Assembly: GCA_004173355.1 (NCBI GenBank)
Contig: SEAD01000004.1
Location: 16,524 to 80,523, forward strand
Source: Chitinophagaceae bacterium
Lineage (GTDB): Bacteria; Bacteroidota; Bacteroidia; Chitinophagales; Chitinophagaceae
DNA length: 64,000 nucleotides
Reading direction: 5' to 3'
Shown piece after piece: positions 53,821 to 62,582 of the stretch. Every line of letters begins with the position of its first letter. Position 1 is the first letter of the stretch. A program made the translations under genes and the position numbers. The notes below the pieces were generated by a model, which saw only the letters and a program-made list of their open reading frames with translations, was not told the DNA's origin and made no database searches.

Positions 53821-55371
53821 ATGAAAAAAGTATTACTGACAGCTGCCTCGCTTGCCGGCATTACCGCGATCTTCCTGGTGGCCTGCAACAAAGACCCGCA
53901 GGGTCGTACCGCTGACGCGAAACAACTGAACCCAACCGATATTGATGCCGATGCAGGTACGTGGAAACCGATCCTGCTGACGGCGCCGGACGAATTCCCC
54001 CTGGCCGCACCTATTGCCACCACTGCACCCGACTATGTACTGCAGGTCAGTGAAATCAAAAGCCTGCAGGCGGAAATTACCGCAGACGAACAGGCAATTG
54101 TTGACTACTGGAGCGCTGGTGGCATCCTTCGCTGGAATGAAATCCTGCGCGACCTCGTAGCAAAACACAACCTGCCTCCGTACCAGGATGAGGATGGATC
54201 CTATCCATTCCCGAACGCCGCCAACCCGCTGGCCTATCCCCTGTTCCCTTTTGCCAACCCACCCTATGCGGCCCGTGCCTATGCCTATGTAAGCGCGGCG
54301 CAGTATGATGCACTGGTGGCAGCCTGGCATTACAAGGGTCAGTACAACCGGACTGCGGTTTACCGGGTTGATTCAACCATCAAAGTGCTGGTACCAAAAT
54401 CAACACTCCCTTCCTATCCTTCCGAGGATGCGGTGATAGCAGGTGCTGCGGTGGAAATGCTGAAACTTCTTTTCCCCGGCGACCAGGACTATATCATGGC
54501 CAAAGCGGCGGAGCATAAATTATCAAGGTTGATTGCCGGAGCCAATGTGCGTAGCGAGCTCGAAGCCGGTGAAGCCCTTGGAAAAGCCGTTGCTTCCAAA
54601 TTCCTAACCCGCGCCCGTGGCGACCGTGCAGGTGCAGCCGCAGGTAACCAGGCGGGATGGACCAAACTGGAAACGGATTGTGTGGCACGTGGTGAAACTC
54701 CATGGTTCAGTCTCGAGTTCCCCAAACGTCCGCCCATGTTGCCGGTCTATGGAAAGGTAAAAGCATTCCTCTTTGATTCACTGACGGCTGTTTCCCTGCG
54801 TCCCGGCCCGCCCCCCTCAGTCCACAGCGAGCAGATGAAAAAAGAAACCGAAGAGATCGCAGCATATGTAAAGAACCCCACACGCGAGAACATCCGTATC
54901 ACCCACTTCTGGGCAGATGGCGTGGGTACCTTTACGCCTCCCGGTCACTGGGATGCGATTGCGGCCGAGGATTTCATTACCAAAAATTTCAGCGAAGTAC
55001 GCTGGGCGCGAAATATGGCACTGGTGAATATGTCGCTTATGGATGCCGGTATCGTATGCTGGGATACAAAATATTTCTATTTCAACCCACGCCCTTCACA
55101 GATGGATAAGGGTATCAAGACCCTGACCGGCGTGCCTAATTTCCCCGCCTATATCTCCGGCCACTCCACTTTCAGTGGTGCTGCGGCAACGATCCTGGGA
55201 CATATCATCCCGGAAAGGAAAGCGGCCTATGATGCCATGGCACTCGAAGCATCGAAGTCGAGGATGGTCAGTGGCATTCACTTCCGCAGTGATTGTGAAA
55301 AAGGCATTGAGGTTGGTAACAACATTGGAAACTATGCGATCCAGCGCGCATTGAATGATGGCGCTGAGTAA
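53821..55371 (+). CDS. Vanadium-haloperoxidase/PAP2-fold lipoprotein, complete active-site motifs
   Basis: A 516-residue lipoprotein with lipobox LVAC (C20). The three signature motifs are all intact: K-x6-RP as KYFYFNPRP, the SGH loop in AYISGHST, and SRxxxGxHxxxD as SRMVSGIHFRSD, giving the vanadate- or phosphate-binding K, R, S, G, H, R and H set. The family includes vanadium chloro/bromoperoxidases that oxidise halides with H2O2, and lipid or nucleotide phosphatases. Starts one base after the barrel gene stop; a hairpin terminator follows. Distinct in length and in catalytic serine from the upstream homologue, so a specialised division of labour is possible. Confidence 0.87.
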   Translation: MKKVLLTAASLAGITAIFLVACNKDPQGRTADAKQLNPTDIDADAGTWKPILLTAPDEFPLAAPIATTAPDYVLQVSEIKSLQAEITADEQAIVDYWSAGGILRWNEILRDLVAKHNLPPYQDEDGSYPFPNAANPLAYPLFPFANPPYAARAYAYVSAAQYDALVAAWHYKGQYNRTAVYRVDSTIKVLVPKSTLPSYPSEDAVIAGAAVEMLKLLFPGDQDYIMAKAAEHKLSRLIAGANVRSELEAGEALGKAVASKFLTRARGDRAGAAAGNQAGWTKLETDCVARGETPWFSLEFPKRPPMLPVYGKVKAFLFDSLTAVSLRPGPPPSVHSEQMKKETEEIAAYVKNPTRENIRITHFWADGVGTFTPPGHWDAIAAEDFITKNFSEVRWARNMALVNMSLMDAGIVCWDTKYFYFNPRPSQMDKGIKTLTGVPNFPAYISGHSTFSGAAATILGHIIPERKAAYDAMALEASKSRMVSGIHFRSDCEKGIEVGNNIGNYAIQRALNDGAE

Positions 55372-55410
55372 TAAGTATTTTTTTTACAGTTTTTTGGTAT
55401 AAGCATTAAC

Positions 55411-55442
55411 GGCGTTGTAATTCCTTACGGACGCCTTTTTTT
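55411..55442 (+). terminator. Intrinsic terminator after the second haloperoxidase-fold gene
   Basis: The stem GGCGT-GTAA / TTAC-ACGCC (with an internal bulge), loop TTCC, then seven T. It separates the cluster from the TonB receptor gene, or attenuates into it. Confidence 0.75.
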
Positions 55443-55473
55443 CTTTTTACCGGAAACCAAAAGTGACCAGTTG

Positions 55474-57660
55474 ATGAAAAGATCCATTTCCCTGCTTGTT
55501 GTTATTGGTCTCGGTTCAGCTGCCGCTGCGCAGGAAAAACAGGACACCCTCCAGTACAGGCCGATCGACAGTGTAGTGGTGATGTCATTTATGCGACAGA
55601 ACAATATCACACCGCTTCCAGCTACCCAGGGAACCTTTCTCTTTGGCGGTAAAAAATCGGAAGTAATCAGCCTCTTGCAGATTCCCGCAGATATCACCAA
55701 CAAAACCGGTCGCCAGGTATTTGCCAAGGTGCCGGGAGTTTTTGTGTATGATATGGATGGCGCGGGCAACCAGGTGAATATTGCCGCCCGCGGCCTGGAT
55801 CCGCACCGCGGATGGGAATTCAATATCCGCAAGGACGGTGTGGTCACCAACTCGGATATGTATGGTTACCCTGCAAGCCACTACAGCATGCCCCTGGAAA
55901 GTATCGAACGCATCGAGCTGGTGCGTGGTACCGGGTCATTGCAGTATGGTGCCCAGTTTGGCGGAATGCTCAACTATGTAAGCAAGCAGGGGGACAGCAC
56001 CAGGCGTTTTTCTTTTGAAAATATTTCCTCTGTGGGTTCCTATAATTTGCTCAGTACCTATAATGCCGTGGGTGGTAAGGTTGGGAAATTCCGCTACTAC
56101 GGATATATCTATCGCAAGTCGAGGGACGGGTACCGCGACAATGAACACACGGATTCAGAAGCCGAAGGGCTCTCGGTGGTCTACGAACCAAACTCCCGGT
56201 TTAATGTAAAGATTGACTGGGCAAGGTCGAAATACAAATACCGTATTCCCGGCGCGCTGAACGACAGCATGTTTGCTGCGAATCCCCGCCAGGCAACGCG
56301 ATCAAGGAATTTTTTCAGTCCCGATATACATGTGCCATCCATCACGCTTAACTGGAAGGTGGCCGGCCAGACGAAGATCAGCCTGGTTACTTCTGCCGTG
56401 CTTGGCCGTCGCAACAGTGTAATGTGGGACAAACCCACCAATGTAATGGATACCATCAATGCATCGACGCTGAACTATAACAACAGGCAGGTGGATATCG
56501 ACCGGTTCAATAGTTACACCACCGAGTTGCGTGTGGCGCAGGACTACCGTCTCGGTAAACAGACCAGCACGCTGGTAACTGGTGTACAGTATATGAATAA
56601 TGACCTGCACCGTACGCAACAGGGGAAAGGCACCATCGGGACGGAATACGACCTGTCACTGGTTGATCCGGTCTGGGGACGGGATGTACACCTGAAGACC
56701 AGCAATATTGCATTGTTTGCAGAAAACAGTTTCCGCCTTACCGATAAGTTGTCCGTGAATGCAGGTGCGCGTGTGGAAGTGGGCGAAACTAAAATGAGCG
56801 GCACCATCGTGTATTATCCAACCGACCAGATTCCTGTCAGCATGGAACACAATTTCCCGCTGCTTGGCGTGAGTTTTTCCTATAAACCGAAAGACGGACT
56901 GGAATTATACGGGGGTTACTCACAGGCCTATCATCCGATGTTGTTCAAGGACCTGATCCCGACCTCTACTTTTGAAAGGGTGGACCCGGATATCAGTGAT
57001 GCAAAAGGCTACAATGCCGAGATCGGCACGCGTGGCAGTTTCCGTTCGATCCGGTGGGACATCACTGGTTTCCTGCTCGGGTATGACAACCGTTTCGGAA
57101 CGCTTTCCGGGATAGACGCCAGCAACCAGTTTTATACTTACCGCACCAATATCGGCAACTCGCTCACCAAAGGCCTCGAAGTGTTTGTGCAGGGCGACTG
57201 GTTACTGGGTAAAAAAGCTGGCATCTCGGTATTTACCTCCACTGCATTTACCGAAGCCCGCTATACCGATGCATCGGTTAAATCCGGGAATGCCAACATT
57301 GATATCCGCGGCAACCGGGTGGAGAGCTCGCCTTCCCTGATCACCCGCAATGGTGTGAGCCTTCGTTACCGCAAATTTGTGATTGGGGCGTTGTACAGTT
57401 ATACCGCCAGGACCTATGCCGATGCACTGAATACGATCGTGCCACCGGCGGCCACCGGTGCTACGGGCATGGTGCCGTCCTACGGCCTGCTTGACCTGAA
57501 TGCATCGTTCCGCTTTACTTCGAGCCTTGAAGTAAGACTGAATGTGGGCAACGTAACGGACATGGACTATTTCACCAAACGCCCGACCTTTTATCCTGGT
57601 CCCGGCATCTGGCCTTCCGATGGCAGGAATGGTACGATGACGCTGGTAGTGCGTTTGTAA
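55474..57660 (+). CDS. TonB-dependent siderophore-type receptor (FecA-like)
   Basis: A 728-residue receptor with a signal peptide (LLVVIGLGSAAAAQ), a TonB-box-like DSVVVMSF, and a plug with VPGVFVYDMDGAGNQVNIAARGL and VRGTGSLQYGAQFGGMLNYV, then a 22-strand barrel ending in LVVRL. It lacks the SusC CarboxypepD extension and SusD partner, so it belongs to the Fe-siderophore/citrate receptor type rather than the glycan type. It could import a metal or chelate (perhaps vanadate- or iron-bearing) used by the haloperoxidase cluster upstream; that is speculation. TTG at 55471 directly precedes the chosen ATG. Confidence 0.9.
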   Translation: MKRSISLLVVIGLGSAAAAQEKQDTLQYRPIDSVVVMSFMRQNNITPLPATQGTFLFGGKKSEVISLLQIPADITNKTGRQVFAKVPGVFVYDMDGAGNQVNIAARGLDPHRGWEFNIRKDGVVTNSDMYGYPASHYSMPLESIERIELVRGTGSLQYGAQFGGMLNYVSKQGDSTRRFSFENISSVGSYNLLSTYNAVGGKVGKFRYYGYIYRKSRDGYRDNEHTDSEAEGLSVVYEPNSRFNVKIDWARSKYKYRIPGALNDSMFAANPRQATRSRNFFSPDIHVPSITLNWKVAGQTKISLVTSAVLGRRNSVMWDKPTNVMDTINASTLNYNNRQVDIDRFNSYTTELRVAQDYRLGKQTSTLVTGVQYMNNDLHRTQQGKGTIGTEYDLSLVDPVWGRDVHLKTSNIALFAENSFRLTDKLSVNAGARVEVGETKMSGTIVYYPTDQIPVSMEHNFPLLGVSFSYKPKDGLELYGGYSQAYHPMLFKDLIPTSTFERVDPDISDAKGYNAEIGTRGSFRSIRWDITGFLLGYDNRFGTLSGIDASNQFYTYRTNIGNSLTKGLEVFVQGDWLLGKKAGISVFTSTAFTEARYTDASVKSGNANIDIRGNRVESSPSLITRNGVSLRYRKFVIGALYSYTARTYADALNTIVPPAATGATGMVPSYGLLDLNASFRFTSSLEVRLNVGNVTDMDYFTKRPTFYPGPGIWPSDGRNGTMTLVVRL

Positions 57661-57679
57661 CCTTTTTAATATGCTCCAC

Positions 57680-57718
57680 AACCCGCTACCCGGTTTGAAA
57701 TGGGTAGCGGGTTTTTTT
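57680..57718 (+). terminator. Intrinsic terminator after the TonB receptor
   Basis: Perfect 12-bp stem AACCCGCTACCC / GGGTAGCGGGTT, 10-base loop, then a run of T. Confidence 0.92.
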
Positions 57719-57797
57719 CATGTATGTCCCTGCGGGAAAAAAGGCCAACGGGTTTATTTCGGAAAAGTGTATATTATTGTGTACTTGGAACGCCTTA

Positions 57798-57807
57798 TAA
57801 ACGATTA
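57798..57807. promoter_or_regulatory. Possible LacI-type operator half-palindrome upstream of lacI
   Basis: TAAACGATTA has the CG-centred inverted symmetry of LacI-family operators (four of five half-site bases match) and lies 7 bp before the lacI start, suggesting autoregulation. Weak evidence. Confidence 0.25.
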
Positions 57808-57813
57808 CTGTCC

Positions 57814-58806
57814 ATGCAGCAGAGCACGCTAAAAAAATTATCGGAAGTGTTAGGTCTCAGTATTTCCACGGTATCCCGGGCACTGAAAGACCACCCGGAT
57901 ATTTCGGCCGGCACCAAATCGAAGGTCAGGGAACTTGCCGAGCTGATGGAATACGAACCCAATGGCAATGCGGTGCAGCTGCGCACGCGACAGAGTAATG
58001 TATTGGGAATCCTTGTGCCGGTGATCAATAATTTTTTCTACGATTCATTCATTTCGTCTGTGGAGGAAGAAGCCCGGCAGCACGGGTATTCCATCCTGAT
58101 CATGCAGTCAAGGGACAGTCTCCAGCTCGAAACATCCAGTCTTCATTTGTTCCGCAAGAAGATGGTGATGGGTTTGTTTGCTTCCATTTCAACGGAGATT
58201 GAGGACATGGCGCCATTCCAGAAACTGAAAGAGCTGGATGTGCCGCTTGTTTTTTTCGACCGTGTGCCTGAACAGGCGGGATTGATCAAGGTTTGTATGG
58301 CTGATGAAATATCCGCGGCTATCGCTGCGGATGCGATTATTGCCAAGGGGAAAAAATCGGTGCTGGGCCTGTTTGGCCATCCCCATCTCAGTCTCTCGCG
58401 TAAACGGGTAAATTCCTTCCGGGAAACACTCACCGGCAAGGCACCCGGAATACATTTTGATATTGATTATCCCGAAAATATTGAAGAGTCCAAACGATGC
58501 GCCCTGCGCTGGCTTGCCGGTGAAAGGAAATACGATGTGATTTTCTGCATGGGCGATCTCATCCTGATAGGGGTGATGCATGCGGTGCATGAACTGAATC
58601 TCCGCATCCCGGAGGATATCGCGATAATCGGGATCAGCAACGGCCTCATACCCACATTTTACAACCCGAAGATCACCTACGTCGAAACCAGCGGGTACAA
58701 ACTCGGCAAACTCGCTTTTTCACAGATGCTTGCCTGTATAAGGGGTGAGGAGGTGGAAGAAGAGGTATTTGTGGAGTCAATGCTGGTTGAAGGGGGATCG
58801 CTATAA
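57814..58806 (+). CDS. LacI-family transcriptional regulator
   Basis: A 330-residue repressor-type protein: an N-terminal LacI helix-turn-helix (STLKKLSEVLGLSISTVSRA, residues 4-23, with the hinge to ~60) followed by a periplasmic-binding-protein-like sugar domain (GILVPVINNFFYDSFISSVE ... VFFDRVPE ... DLILIGVMHAVHELNLRIPEDIAIIG). ATG 57814 is chosen since upstream residues precede the HTH without conservation. It is the first gene of an operon with an MFS transporter (15 bp) and a trehalase (26 bp), so its inducer is probably trehalose, trehalose-6-phosphate or another glucoside. Confidence 0.93.
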   Translation: MQQSTLKKLSEVLGLSISTVSRALKDHPDISAGTKSKVRELAELMEYEPNGNAVQLRTRQSNVLGILVPVINNFFYDSFISSVEEEARQHGYSILIMQSRDSLQLETSSLHLFRKKMVMGLFASISTEIEDMAPFQKLKELDVPLVFFDRVPEQAGLIKVCMADEISAAIAADAIIAKGKKSVLGLFGHPHLSLSRKRVNSFRETLTGKAPGIHFDIDYPENIEESKRCALRWLAGERKYDVIFCMGDLILIGVMHAVHELNLRIPEDIAIIGISNGLIPTFYNPKITYVETSGYKLGKLAFSQMLACIRGEEVEEEVFVESMLVEGGSL

Positions 58807-58821
58807 GAACGATAAATATAA

Positions 58822-60096
58822 ATGCCTGCCATGTCAAACTTCCGGATCAAAGCCTCCTTGTTCCTCAACTACTTCGTGTTTGCAATCCTGCTCAACAGTG
58901 TGGGGACGGTGATCCTGCAGGTGCAGGCAAATTTTGATATTGCAAAGGCGGATGCATCGATACTGGAGGCTTTCAAGGACCTGAGTATCGCCACGGCCTC
59001 CTTTTTTGTTGCTTCTTATGTGGTCAGGATCGGATACAAGCGGACCATGCTGATTGGTCTTGCCCTGGTCACCCTTGCCTGCCTCGCGATGCCCAGTCTT
59101 CCGTCATTTCTCTCGACAAAACTTCTGTTTGCCACCGTGGGTGTGGGTTTTGCAATGATCAAGGTGACGGTGTATTCGACCATTGCACTGGTGACAAAAG
59201 ATGAAAAGGAGCACCTCAGTTTTATGAGTTTCCTCGAATCGTTTTTTATGGTGGGTATTATGACCGGGTATTTCCTGTTTGGCGCCTTTGTGGACAATGA
59301 GAATCCGAAGTCGACCGAATGGTTCCGGGTGTACTACCTGCTTGCGGGTCTTGCCCTGCTGGCATTCCTGTTGCTGCTGACCACACCGCTGGATGAATCA
59401 CCGGTGAAAAAATCGCAGGTCGCCGCTTCACTCGCCGGGGATTTTGTGGACATGTTCCGACTGCTCCTGCTGCCACTGGTACTGGTATTTATTGTCAGCG
59501 CATTTTTTTATGTGCTGATCGAGCAGAGTGTCATGAGCTGGTTGCCTACTTTCAATAAGGATGTGATCAAACTTTCCACCAGTCTCAGTGTACAGATGGC
59601 CAGTATACTCTCGGCATCCTTTGCGCTAGGCCGGTTCCTCGGGGGGATCCTGCTGCGCCGGTTCAACTGGCTGGTTGTACTCGCCGGTTGTCTTGCAGGG
59701 GCCGCCGCGCTGGTATTCATAACGGTGCCAATGACGAGGGGGTTGAGCACCGCACCGATCAGCTCGCTCGCCGATGTACCATTTGTTGCTTATGCTTTCC
59801 CGCTGATTGGCCTGTTCCTTGCACCTGTCTATCCGGCAATCAATTCGATCATACTGAGCAACCTTCCCAAACACCAGCACAGTTCGATGGCCGGGCTGAT
59901 TGTTTTATTTTCCGCACTTGGCGGCACAACCGGCTCGATCATCACGGGTCATATTTTCGGGGCATACGGCGGACAGACTGCCTTTTATTTTTCCCTGGTG
60001 CCGATGACCATACTCGCGGTCACGCTGTTTGTTTTCAGGCGACTGCAGGTCAGGTCCGGCAAACCTGCTGGTATTGAAATGAAGGGCGGTCACTGA
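58822..60096 (+). CDS. Major facilitator superfamily sugar transporter (FucP/GlcP-like)
   Basis: A 424-residue inner-membrane transporter with 12 hydrophobic helices, a central cytoplasmic loop at about residues 190-200, and FucP-type features such as VSAFFYVLIEQSVMSWLPT and PLIGLFLAPVYPAINSI. The short helix-1 LFLNYFVFAILLNSVG and the gate sequences fit the sugar:proton symporter group used for glucose, galactose, fucose or disaccharides. ATG 58822 or 58831 may start it. Between a LacI regulator and a trehalase, it most likely imports trehalose or the same glucoside. Codons overlap no neighbour. Confidence 0.9.
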   Translation: MPAMSNFRIKASLFLNYFVFAILLNSVGTVILQVQANFDIAKADASILEAFKDLSIATASFFVASYVVRIGYKRTMLIGLALVTLACLAMPSLPSFLSTKLLFATVGVGFAMIKVTVYSTIALVTKDEKEHLSFMSFLESFFMVGIMTGYFLFGAFVDNENPKSTEWFRVYYLLAGLALLAFLLLLTTPLDESPVKKSQVAASLAGDFVDMFRLLLLPLVLVFIVSAFFYVLIEQSVMSWLPTFNKDVIKLSTSLSVQMASILSASFALGRFLGGILLRRFNWLVVLAGCLAGAAALVFITVPMTRGLSTAPISSLADVPFVAYAFPLIGLFLAPVYPAINSIILSNLPKHQHSSMAGLIVLFSALGGTTGSIITGHIFGAYGGQTAFYFSLVPMTILAVTLFVFRRLQVRSGKPAGIEMKGGH

Positions 60097-60122
60097 GCTA
60101 TCGATCCATAAACACCATTACG

Positions 60123-61601
60123 ATGTATTACGAACAATACCATTTATTCAGGGATGTGCAGATGCAACAGGTGTTCCCTGACGGAAAAACATTTGTTGAC
60201 TGCCGCCCGCGCGAACCGATGGAGCTGCTGGAGGACCGTTATCTCCGGGAAAAACACCTGCCCGGTTTTTCCCTGAAACAATTCGTAGACGATCATTTTG
60301 AAGTGCCGGTACCGATGCAGCAGGATTATGTGCTGAAACCGGGAAGCACCGTGCGTGAACATATTGAAGCCCTCTGGGATAAACTGGTGCGGCCACAGTC
60401 GGATGGCACCGGTTCGAAACTTGCACTGCCGTACAAGTTTGTGGTGCCGGGCGGACGTTTCGGGGAAATGTATTACTGGGACACTTATTTCACCATGCTT
60501 GGCTTGCAGGTGTCCGGCCGCCGGGATGTATTGCAGGGCATTGTTGATAATTTCTCCCACCTGATCGACAGCGTTGGTTACATTCCCAATGGAACGAGGA
60601 ACTATTTTATCGGACGCTCACAGCCGCCTTATTTTTCCCTGATGTTGCGTCTGCTGGCGGACGAAACCGGTGATATCAGCCTCCGGCGTTACCTGCCACA
60701 GCTTGAAAAGGAGTACCAGTTCTGGATGAAGGGCGTTGGTGAAATGGGACCAGACGATCGTGCCGCATTGCATGTGGTGCGAATGGAAAATGGCGAACTG
60801 CTGAACCGGTACAAAGATGAAAATGATACGCCGCGACCCGAATCGTACCGCGAAGATGTGGAAATGGCGCAGGGCAGGGATGAGAGGCAGGTGTACCGCG
60901 ACCTGCGTGCCGGCGCTGAATCGGGATGGGACTTCAGCAGCCGCTGGTTCCGCGATGGTAAAAGTTTTGATACCATCCATACTACGGAGATCATACCAGT
61001 AGACCTCAACTGCCTGCTCTGGCACCTGGAGCAGACCCTGTCTGATACTTTCGGACTCGCAGGGAATGCGCAGGAGAAAGCACGTTACGAAGTGCTGGCG
61101 GCAAACAGAAGGGATGCCATCAACCGGTATCTCTGGGATGAACTGAAGGGTTTTTATTTTGACTACGACTTTGTTGCCGGTGCCGGTACCGGTGCGTTGA
61201 CGATAGCAGCAGCTACGCCTCTTTATTTTGGACTTGCTACTGCCGAACAGGCAAAGCTGGTGTCGATGGTGATTGAGGAACGGTTCCTGGTCGATGGCGG
61301 TGTGCTGACCACACTTGAGCAAAGCGGCCAGCAATGGGATGCACCCAATGGCTGGGCGCCGCTGCAGTGGATTACTATCCGGGGGCTGGACCGTTATGGA
61401 TTCACTGGTCTCGCCGCTGAAATTGCCCACCGATGGATCCGGCTCAACACGCAGGTATTTGAACGCACGGGCAAGCTGATGGAAAAATACAATGTCGTGA
61501 ATGCTTCACTCGATGCCGGTGGCGGCGAGTACGAAGGCCAGGATGGTTTTGGCTGGACCAACGGAGTGTTGCTGAAACTGATGCAGCTCTATGGAAGTTA
61601 G
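60123..61601 (+). CDS. Trehalase, glycoside hydrolase family 37
   Basis: A 492-residue inverting trehalase splitting trehalose into two glucoses. Both family signatures are present: PGGRFGEMYYWDTYFTMLGL at residues 109-128, and QQWDAPNGWAP at 403-413. The catalytic pair is D270 (ESGWDFSSRW) and E454 (MEKYN), exactly 184 residues apart as in E. coli trehalase (D312/E496). No signal peptide, so it acts in the cytoplasm, consistent with the MFS importer upstream. It ends with TAG overlapping the stop of the converging HD gene by 4 bp. Confidence 0.96.
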   Translation: MYYEQYHLFRDVQMQQVFPDGKTFVDCRPREPMELLEDRYLREKHLPGFSLKQFVDDHFEVPVPMQQDYVLKPGSTVREHIEALWDKLVRPQSDGTGSKLALPYKFVVPGGRFGEMYYWDTYFTMLGLQVSGRRDVLQGIVDNFSHLIDSVGYIPNGTRNYFIGRSQPPYFSLMLRLLADETGDISLRRYLPQLEKEYQFWMKGVGEMGPDDRAALHVVRMENGELLNRYKDENDTPRPESYREDVEMAQGRDERQVYRDLRAGAESGWDFSSRWFRDGKSFDTIHTTEIIPVDLNCLLWHLEQTLSDTFGLAGNAQEKARYEVLAANRRDAINRYLWDELKGFYFDYDFVAGAGTGALTIAAATPLYFGLATAEQAKLVSMVIEERFLVDGGVLTTLEQSGQQWDAPNGWAPLQWITIRGLDRYGFTGLAAEIAHRWIRLNTQVFERTGKLMEKYNVVNASLDAGGGEYEGQDGFGWTNGVLLKLMQLYGS

Positions 61602-62215
61602 GCCGAAGCCTTTTCCGTAATAGCCGGCTGGTGCGCGAGGATAAATGAAATCAGCTCATCCAGTGAAATATCAATCCGTGCCACGGCGTCACTGATATCA
61701 TCCCGGCTTACCTGTGCAGCGAATGACGGGGTTTTCAGTCGTTTTAACACACTCTTCAATTCAAGGCCTGCATATTTATCCGGACGGATCAATGCTGCAG
61801 CGTGGATCAGCCCGGAGAGTTCATCAAATGCATAGATCATTTTATCCATGTTGCTCACGGGCTCCACCCCAAAGTATCGTGGTCCGTGTGATGCGATGCA
61901 GTGTAATACATCCGGATCCACATTCCGGCTTTCCAGTTCCTCAATGATTTTTATACAATGCTGGTCCGGATATTTTTCCCAATCCGCATCATGGAGCAAT
62001 CCTGCGAGCTCCCAGGCCCATGAAGTATTTTCACCGGCATTCTCTTTTTCCCTCGCCCAGGCACCCATCAGTCCGCCTACCTGTTTCATATGTAAACGGA
62101 GCCGTTCATTCGGTACCCATTCTTCCAGCAACTGGTTTGCCTCTTCGCGGGAAAGGAGATTGCCTTTATTAACAGGGTCACCAAATGTGGAGCGACGGAG
62201 GTCATGTGTAAGCAT
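61598..62215 (-). CDS. HD-domain hydrolase-like protein
   Basis: A 205-residue cytoplasmic protein from the ATG encoding MLTHDLRRSTF. The HD motif is LLHDADWEKYP, with preceding and following metal-ligand histidines in RLHMKQV and IASHGPRYFG, and C-terminal RIDISLDELISFI. HD-family phosphohydrolases act on nucleotides and related phosphates; substrate is not predictable. The open frame continues to 62281 but lacks conservation. It converges with the trehalase gene with a 4-bp TTAG overlap and has no terminator hairpin of its own. Confidence 0.86.
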   Translation of the reverse strand: MLTHDLRRSTFGDPVNKGNLLSREEANQLLEEWVPNERLRLHMKQVGGLMGAWAREKENAGENTSWAWELAGLLHDADWEKYPDQHCIKIIEELESRNVDPDVLHCIASHGPRYFGVEPVSNMDKMIYAFDELSGLIHAAALIRPDKYAGLELKSVLKRLKTPSFAAQVSRDDISDAVARIDISLDELISFILAHQPAITEKASA

Positions 62216-62582
62216 AATGAAATGTGTTGAGGCAAAGATAGCGACTCCGGAAAATTTTTCGCTCCTGAAGCCGTAATGCAAGCTGGTAAAGGATTGCAGG
62301 GCAGTGCGTTAAAACAGGGTCTCGTAGTTATACGATACCGGGTGCGGGAGTTTTTACGAAAAAAAGTATCGGAAAACTTGCATCTGCCAGACGGGTATAT
62401 TACTTTGGTCTCTCCAACGCCCAACCCTACGAAAGCAACGAAATCCGACCGTGAAGCAGCCTCCGACCAGGGATTGTCCTGTCGACTGCCTTTACTTTTT
62501 CTCGGCCTCATTGTTTTGCTGGGTTCATAGAACTTGAATTTACTACCAAGTCCAATGAACAGACCGTACCTAAACAGCAAAC
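62216..62582. other. 367-bp region upstream of the T9SS cargo gene
   Basis: No gene is supported. The only promoter-like element seen for the T9SS gene is TACTTTG (about 62401-62407), a 7-base variant of the -7 box; it would leave a long ~170-base leader. No strong hairpin or known riboswitch pattern was recognised. Confidence 0.4.
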
